In this document: in pieces, positions 56,772 to 64,000 of the stretch
Layout: each line of letters starts with the position of its first letter
Numbering within the stretch: position 1 is the stretch's first letter
Assembly (NCBI GenBank): GCA_021399445.1
Contig: JAJTUQ010000002.1
Location: 6,138,001 to 6,202,000 of the forward strand
DNA length: 64,000 nt
Reading direction: 5' to 3'
Source of the DNA: Xylogone sp. PMI_703
Lineage: Eukaryota > Ascomycota > Leotiomycetes
Notes under the pieces: generated by a model
The model's database searches: none
What the model saw: the letters and a program-made list of their open reading frames with translations, nothing else
Told to the model about the DNA's origin: nothing
Position numbers and translations under genes: made by a program

Positions 56772-59700
56772 ATGGCGTCGTCCCTCGTTGAAGCTTTGGA
56801 GAAAGTCAATCTAGCTGCTAAGACTCTGGAGGATGCGGACGACGATTGGATTGATCACATTCTAGATGAACAACGACCACGGAAACGAATAAAGCCGGGC
56901 GGAGAAAGTCTCAAGCACGAGTTAGAACAGAAATATCTGACACCAGCTACCTCATTTTCCACAGAGTGGCTTAACAAGCTACAACAGTGAGTATTAATCA
57001 TAGCACCGACTCTGAGCTATGCTAATAAGGCTATCACAGACGATGGGACGTACCACCAGATTATACTAGCTTATTCAAGATTGCTCCTACGCAGACACGG
57101 ACGATCACACGGTTTACTAGAGAGGGTTTAGAAGGGAGAGTTACAGGCTATAAGGAAGTCACAGTCCCGGCCAATAGTGCCACAGCAAAGAATTCGACTT
57201 CCTTTCTGCGTAAGCCAGCGAACAGAGCTGATTTTGTTCGCGGGGCTGCTGGATTCTTCCCGTTTGCGCCGGGTGGACTGGAGGGCGTTGAAGCAGCTGC
57301 CGCACTTGATGAGCAGGCTTTGCGGGCAGAGAGCTCAGCTGCGGGTGGCGGGTCTTCGAAACTGGAAAGAATTATAAATATTGGAGAAGGTGGGCTGTTA
57401 GAGATTGCGCCTGGACTTAGCCGAGGGCTGAATTTCGATATAAAGAAAGAAGACGTCCAGGAACAAGATGCCAAGGACGTTGAGCAGGTATTGGATGAGG
57501 AACCGGCCGATGATCCTACCCATGCCGCCGATGCAGCCGCTGTGAATGGCAGTTCGGAAACTCCTGATGAAGAAGAGGAAGGAGAGGAAGATGATATTGA
57601 TTCAATGTTGCCTGTTGAATTTCCAGCTTTGGAACCACATGGAACATTAGCAGCATCAAGTTCTAAGCGTGGAGGGCGAGAATGGGCACATATGGTTGAT
57701 GTCAAGAGGGATATAACGAACTTCCATGAACTAGTTCCTGATATGGCACGAGAATGGCCATTCGAACTGGATACCTTTCAGAAAGAGGCTGTCTATCATC
57801 TGGAAAATGGTGATTCCGTTTTTGTTGCGGCACATACCTCTGCTGGCAAGACGGTTGTTGCAGAATATGCTATTGCTCTAGCAGCTAAACATATGACGAA
57901 GGCGATTTACACTTCACCAATTAAAGCTTTAAGTAATCAGAAATTTAGAGACTTCCGACAAGTCTTTGACGAGGTGGGAATCCTAACTGGAGATGTCCAG
58001 ATTAACCCGGAGGCAAGCTGTCTTATTATGACCACTGAGATTTTGCGAAGTATGCTTTACAGAGGAGCTGATCTTATCCGAGACGTAGAGTTTGTGATCT
58101 TTGACGAAGTACATTATGTTAACGATCTAGAACGCGGTGTTGTTTGGGAAGAGGTTATCATTATGTTGCCTGAACATGTAACGCTAATCCTGCTATCAGC
58201 CACAGTGCCGAACACATACGAGTTTGCTTCTTGGGTGGGCAGAACAAAGAAGAAAGATATCTATGTCATTTCTACTCTAAAACGGCCGGTTCCGTTAGAG
58301 CATTATCTTTGGGCGGATAAAGGCATCTTCAAGATCGTAGATGCTGAAAAGAGATTCATTGAGAAAGGCTGGAAAGATGCAAATGACGTCTTGTCAGGGA
58401 GAGATAAAGTCAAAGCTCTTCCAGTACAAACTGCCTCCGATACTCGTGGAGGGGGAAACCAGCGGGGTCGGGGACAGCCTCAGCGTGGAGGGCAAAGGGG
58501 AGGAGGCCAGCAACGTGGTGGCGCTCAGCAGCGTGGCCGTGGAGGAACCCCCAGGGCAAGTCATGCTCCAGGGCATATGGGAAGAGCTGGCAGACCTGGT
58601 GGCCGAACTACTGCTGCGCAAGATAAAACTTTATGGGTCCATCTCGTCCAATTCCTTAGAAAGGAAAGCTTGCTCCCGGCTTGTATTTTTGTGTTCTCAA
58701 AGAAAAGATGTGAAGAGAATGCAGATGCTCTCGGTAACCAAGATTTCTGTACTGCTGCGGAGAAGAGTGCTATTCACATGGTCATTGAAAAATCCGTGGC
58801 GAGACTGAGACCTGAGGATAGGCAATTACCTCAAATTGTCAGGTTACGTGACATGCTTGGCCGAGGTATTGCTGTACATCATGGTGGTCTACTTCCTATA
58901 GTGAAGGAAATGGTAGAGATACTTTTTGCGCAGACTCTTGTGAAAGTATTGTTTGCGACGGAGACGTTCGCTATGGGTTTGAACTTACCTACCAGAACAG
59001 TCGTGTTTTCTGGTTACCGTAAGCACGATGGCCATGCCTTCAGAAATCTGCTTCCCGGAGAATATACTCAAATGGCGGGACGAGCTGGCCGTCGTGGTTT
59101 GGATACTGTAGGCTCTGTTATCATTGTTGCTCCGGGCGGTGGTGAAGCGCCGCCAGTTTCGGAACTACGTCAAATGATACTTGGAGAGCCGTCCAAATTG
59201 CGGTCACAATTTAGATTGACCTACAATATGATTCTAAATCTTCTTCGAGTTGAAGCCCTGAAAATCGAGGAAATGATAAAGCGAAGTTTCAGTGAACACG
59301 CTACACAGCAGCTTTTACCGGAACATGAGAAGCAAGTCAAGCTGTCTGAGGCCGATTTAGCCAAGGTCAAAAGAGAACAGTGTGACATCTGTGATCAAGA
59401 CCTGGATGCTGTCCATGACGCTGCTGAGGATTTCAGGCAGTTGACAACTGATTTGCACCTTGGACTTTTAGCAACCCCCGTTGGCCGTAGATTATTCGCA
59501 CCCAAACGATTGGTTGTCTACAAAAGAGATGGCATTCGGACTCCTGGGATCCTGCTTCGTGAAGGAGCGTCCACTTCAGGCCAGGCGCCTACTATTCACG
59601 TTCTGGAAATAAAAACCCGAAGAGATCAAAGAGACTCTACTGATCTGCTTCCTTACCTGCCAAAATACCGCGAAATGTTTACAAAATTACCTCAGTCAAA

Positions 59701-60771
59701 GAAGCACATTTCAACAAAAACTCTCCATATACCCGTAGGCGATCTTGAGTGTGTCACGAAGACCATTGTAAAGGGTGTTATACCTGGGCTCTTTGAAGGT
59801 GGTGAACCTTATCAAGTCGCAATGAAGGAGTTAGCAAGAATATGCAGCTCCTGGGACCTTGATGTATGGGATGAGCTAGATCTCTCTCGTATCAAGGAGT
59901 TACAGTTACGGGACTTAATTTCTCGTCGATCAGAACGGGTTGGGGCTGCAGAGAGAGGAAAATGTTTCAAATGCCCACAATTCCTCAAACATGTAAGCCT
60001 ATACCTTTCTAATACATACAAATTGTTAACCAGTTTAGTTTGCTATGCGCCATGATGAGTGGATCATCAAGGAAAATATCTCCCAGCTCAGGCAACTAAT
60101 GTCGGATCAAAACCTCCAGCTGCTTCCGGATTACGAGCAACGAATACAGGTTCTGAAGGACTTAGATTTTATAGATGATGCATCCCGGGTACAGCTGAAG
60201 GGTAAAGTGGCTTGCGAGGTAACTGTTATCGTCTTAGCCTTTAAATACTCCTCTTGCTAACTTCTTCAAGATCCATTCAGCAGATGAGCTTGTACTAACT
60301 GAACTTATTCTGGATAATGTCCTTGCCGCCTATGAGCCTGCCGAAATAGTAGCCCTGCTCTCAGCGTTTGTATTCCAGGAAAAAACAGATATGGTGCCAA
60401 ACCTAACAAGCAATCTCGAAGCGGGTAAGAATACTATAATTGAAATTTCAGAAAAAGTAAACGATCGCCAGATCCAGCACCAAGTAATACTTTCCGCCGA
60501 CGACTCTAACGACTTCGTATCTCGTCCTCGATTTGGCCTTATGGAAGTCGTCTATGAATGGGCCAGGGGTATGAGTTTCAAGAATATCACCGATTTAACC
60601 GATGTACTTGAAGGGACTATTGTAAGGGTTATTACTCGATTGGACGAAACTTGCCGTGAAGTGAAGAATGCAGCCAGGATTATTGGAGATCCGGAGCTTT
60701 TCACCAAGATGCAGACTTGCCAGGAGATGATCAAGAGAGATATCACGGCTGTTGCGAGTTTATATATGTAA
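56772..60771 (+). CDS. SKI2: Superkiller complex DExH RNA helicase Ski2
   Basis: Four exons (56772-56986, 57040-59992, 60039-60218, 60271-60771; introns 46-53 bp) give 1282 residues, close to yeast Ski2. The helicase core shows motif I AHTSAGKTVVAEYA (about residue 336), DEVHYV (about 426), SATVPNTYEF, and motif VI QMAGRAGRRGLDT (about 749). The C-terminal DSHCT-type domain ends with EMIKRDITAVASLYM. Between the two RecA domains, at about 539-598, is a long RGG/QRGG tract. Ski2 with Ski3 and Ski8 threads mRNA 3' ends into the cytoplasmic exosome, including non-stop and antiviral decay. The N-terminal ~300 residues fit the Ski2 arm, including DWIDHILDEQRPRKRIKPGGESLKHELEQKYL. Confidence 0.95.
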
Positions 60772-61074
60772 TGATATACGGTTATTATGTAGAAACCACA
60801 GGAAAGGAACTGACCTGCTAACTTTTGGCCACAATTTAATCTTCCGCATCAATAGACTTAGAATTATGGTTGCTATAAAAGATATTACCGTAAACCGACA
60901 AACTTAATAAGTACAGATTATTTATGCATTGTCCGGGGAACTCTCCATTCCCCTAGCATTGTCGAGTTCAACAACACGCGTATAAAAGCTACCCGCCCTT
61001 AGAGGCAATATCATTCTCAAATGTAACAACATTAACAAATACAATGCCAGAAGCAGGCGTCCTGTCGTGAAATA
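60772..61074. other. Convergent spacer, SKI2 / Hsp70-like gene
   Basis: 303 bp with no recognisable content besides 3' ends. Confidence 0.4.
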
Positions 61075-63634
61075 TTATTCTGTTCCAGGACGGAAGGCGG
61101 CAGCAATACAAATCTCTCCATGGCCTCTTATTGGACCTCCTACGGGATACCTAGCCTCATACCGCAAGCTACGACCATTAACTATCATAAGAAGCTCAAA
61201 CTCAACTTTATAGTGTGGCCGTCCCCTTCTACCTGGCTCAGGATATTTTGGGAAGATATATCCCTCATCTCTGAGAAAAGTCATATCTACCTCAATCCTT
61301 CCTGCTATTGTACTAACTTGGAGGCGTTAGAAGTGAGTTTGTGAGGTTGGAGAGGTGGTATATAGTTACCCTTGCGGTTGTTGGGATGGGAGCGCTTGTA
61401 ATGTGACTTCTTAGCAACATCTGAAACGTAGAGTAACTCTTCGCAGATGAAATATTCCGCATCAATAGGGAAGAGGTGGTAGGATATGATGGGAAATTCA
61501 TCCTGTGCCTTAATCGTTTTTCCCTATTATGGACTCAGTGGTGTTCGTGCACCTCACGAGCATGTGGTATGTTACTATACCTTCGGTATTAACCAATCGA
61601 TCGTATTACGGACGTATTCTAGTCCGTCACACGGGTCAACCCAGGGTTTTACTGGGCCTCTATGCTCTTCCAATTCATGTGGCTCATAAGGTTCGGTTCG
61701 AAGAAAGCCATAGCTGGATCCTATGATTCTTGCAGGTCCATGCTCTTTGTTTAAAGCTCTCATGGCGGCACCAAGTGCTACGGCGTTTTCCCTACCCTCA
61801 AGATTTAGATATTTGAGATTTCAACATGTAAATCCGAACTTACGGTGCTATCGGGTTAACCAACTGAATTTCCGCTTCTTTGTAACATTCCTCGTTATTG
61901 TTCCAGTCTTCTAATTTATCATTTAGATGGGCTCGCAGTGTTGGAGAGGCTCCGAATCCCCCGATGAGGATAACTTTCTTTGCAATGGTTATCTTGCTGC
62001 AAGTGGACATGTGGAAGCCGTATATAAAGTACCTGAATAAGCTGGCCAGCTTTCTGAGCACGCCTCAGCTGCTCTCTTATCAACCTTGTTATACCACGAA
62101 GAACAGGATTGAATATCTTGAGATAGTCCGCACTATACCATATCATATTAGACAAATATATCACGATATCTTGTTACTTACTGTCTCAAAATCAGCTCAT
62201 TACGTTCGAATCCTTTTTTACGATTTTGTCGGAGACCGGTGATCCTGATTGATGTTTTGATATCGGGGCTGGAAAGATCTATCGTCCTCTTAATTTGATT
62301 CTCGAATTGGACCATGATCTCGTCAATTCTTCGTTTAATCGTATAGGTTTCATCGTCCAGGTAGCTCTCTTCGGCAAGCTTATCTTCCAAGTACTTTCGA
62401 AAGCTAATGTTCAGAAAGCTAGAACCATAACATCCACCTACTTTTGATCAATAAAAACATTTATAGTACGACTTGGAATTTCGTACCGCTTGCCTCAACA
62501 ACTTCTTTAGTTAACCTCAACGGTGATTTTCGTTCCACAGAGTACGTGGTAAGATCCACGGTACCTCCGCCAGCATCAATAATCATGAAGGTTTCTGCAG
62601 CCTTTAAGAATTAGCATAATATCAACAGGTAGGCCGAATTCTACATATCCTACATTAACAAGCTGGGTTCTCTCTAAAACAAACATTGCTGCAGCCTCTG
62701 GTTCGGAGACAATAAACAAGTTATCCATACTGCCAAGCTCTGAGGCCTGTATTGCGGCTTGAATACATTCTTGCATTATTCGTAGTGCCTCTGGTGACCA
62801 CGCATTTGGGACACAGAGTACATGCTCAACTATGCACGAATCGTTGAGGCCATACAGGGATGTTAACTGCTCCTTTGTATGTCGGAACAGATGGGAGAGA
62901 TAGCTGGAGATTACGTCTTCATCTTTTCTTATTATGCCAGCTTGCTTAAGTCTCTTTAGTGGCATCAACAGGCCATGTCGAAATGATTGCGTGTGCTCAC
63001 TTTTGTCTAACAGCAACTTAGACATGGAAATAGGCACAAATTCCGCCCGCTCATTTGCTGGAGAAAGCTGTCTTGTTTGGATGCCATATCCCCAAATGGA
63101 GGATTCTTGAGACAGCGGAATGCCTCCTTGCTGACTCGGGTCTCCAGGTTCTTCAGTGCCTCGCGTCGTTTGATTATTTGGCAAGGAAAACCCAAGCCCG
63201 TCATCATCGTCGTCATCGTCATATAAGAAATGGAGAGGAGCATATGCATCTGATACATCTGATGACTCGGTATCCATACTATCCTCTTCATATGCATCGT
63301 TATAATCACCCGCGTAGTACCAACTCTCAGAAGGAACCTGTAAACTTTTCACTCCACTGATGGTTGGATCATGGGGCCAATTAACTATACTCATAATTTC
63401 ACTGGCCTTATCTCCTTGTATCTTTGTGAACGCAACGGACGAAAAGGTCGTCCCAAAATCAGTCGCGACAATGAAGCGGGTTTGAGCATGTTCATCGTTT
63501 GATTTCTTAGACTTAGGTAACTTAGCTTGTCGAGAAATTCTTGTTGTTCTCTTTCTGGGATCGGGTAGTGCTTCAGACTCCTGCCGGAGCGTCGAATCAG
63601 ACGTTTGAGATGACTCCCGAACGTAAGGAGCCAT
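61075..63634 (-). CDS. Divergent Hsp70-family / HSPA12-like ATPase
   Basis: Eight exons (62654-63634, 62487-62601, 62182-62440, 62033-62132, 61844-61992, 61581-61791, 61370-61502, 61075-61316) give 729 residues. The actin-like ATPase core shows ATDFGTTFSSVAFTKI (phosphate 1), IVSEPEAAAMF (connect 1), FMIIDAGGGTVDLTTY (phosphate 2), SSFLNISFRKYLE, and ITIAKKVILIGGFGASPTLRAHL (adenosine motif). The conserved AVALGAAMRAL precedes a C-terminal region with no canonical substrate-binding domain. The N-terminal 50 residues are basic and disordered, and a run of seven Asp (about 139-145) is inserted in the first lobe. Many fungi encode such non-canonical Hsp70-like proteins of unknown function. Confidence 0.87.
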
Positions 63635-64000
63635 AAAGTTAGAAGGCTATCGCTGTACCACGGCTAGACGAGTATCTCTACTGATTTTGTGCGTGCAAAT
63701 ATGGACAATAATATGTGGGAACACAGGAGATGTGGGATTGTGTGGATTTCGAATTGGTAAGTGAAGGTCAGATGGAGCGAAAACTCCAGCAAATAGGTTG
63801 TTGTTTATGCTTATCCCCGCCCTCTAATTATTTGCCTTTCAAATCCAGTCTCTTTCTAGAACGTAGGCTCTTATAGTGTGGCAAGGCTGCGCTGCTTCAT
63901 TCTTTGTTTCCGCCCTTGCTCCATATGGAAACGTGCTGCAGAAAAGAGGAGGTAGTGCTGCGACCTGTACATGGCGCAGGATCACAAATCTGTGTGGCTG
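63635..64000. other. Upstream region of Hsp70-like gene to window end
   Basis: 366 bp with no gene; contains the presumed promoter of the minus-strand Hsp70-like gene. Confidence 0.4.

Noticed and set aside
58341..58808. 155-codon ORF inside SKI2
   Set aside because: Alternative frame of the RGG-coding stretch, which is GC-rich; the Ski2 frame is continuous here.

Overview
The window comes from the nuclear genome of a filamentous ascomycete (Pezizomycotina; a Leotiomycetes-like fungus is my guess, not shown). Genes are compact and intron-containing, and most introns are 46-90 bp with CTAAY branch points. Fungal-specific families are present: a hacA-type bZIP factor with a 20-nt Ire1 intron, the fungal 21 kDa complex I subunit, a GPI-anchored yapsin, Atg3, mS45 and MCP1. 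I recognise 27 protein-coding genes plus one clean but unidentified ORF. I see no rRNA, tRNA, CRISPR array or intact transposon. Exon joins were chosen by splice signals, reading phase and family alignment from memory; every multi-exon model below keeps frame.

Layout. 1-2.5 kb: no supported gene. 2.5-6.6 kb: a secreted aspartic protease (+) converging on a secreted 5'-nucleotidase-type phosphoesterase (-). 7.3-10.6 kb: mitochondrial GatA/HER2 (+) converging on a SAM methyltransferase (-), with a foldback hairpin between them. 11.9-14.7 kb: an unknown Ser/Pro-rich protein and mitochondrial enoyl reductase ETR1. 16.1-19.5 kb: a yapsin-like GPI-anchored aspartic protease with a huge Ser/Thr- and His-rich stalk. 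19.8-23.8 kb (-): NC2 beta, mitoribosomal mS45 and a Y_phosphatase3-type phosphatase. 24.2-29.1 kb: a CCDC97-type protein, ATG3, a C2H2 protein (-) and MCP1. 29.2-35.4 kb: an O-methyltransferase (-), IMP nucleotidase ISN1 and Mediator MED17. 36.1-39.2 kb (-): a PARP-type zinc-finger protein and COX16. 39.5-47.5 kb: the checkpoint kinase ATR/Mec1 (13 exons in this model). 48.1-49.7 kb (-): hacA, followed by a 3.4-kb gene-free, partly GC-rich divergent region. 53.2-60.8 kb: TAD2, complex I 21 kDa subunit (-), CSM3/TIPIN and SKI2. 61.1-63.6 kb (-): a divergent Hsp70-like ATPase.

The genes are mostly housekeeping and not one pathway. Themes recur: mitochondrial function (HER2, ETR1, mS45, MCP1, COX16, complex I subunit), S-phase checkpoint (ATR and CSM3), RNA quality and modification (SKI2, TAD2), transcription (NC2 beta, MED17) and secretion stress (hacA, secreted proteases).

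The most interesting signals are: the hacA Ire1 intron, whose uninduced reading frame stays open well past the induced stop; an apparent GA-AG intron in the ATR gene; the seven His-tetrad repeats in the yapsin stalk; a 25-bp-arm foldback whose two mismatches are both G-U pairs in one orientation; and low-complexity insertions in TAD2 and SKI2.
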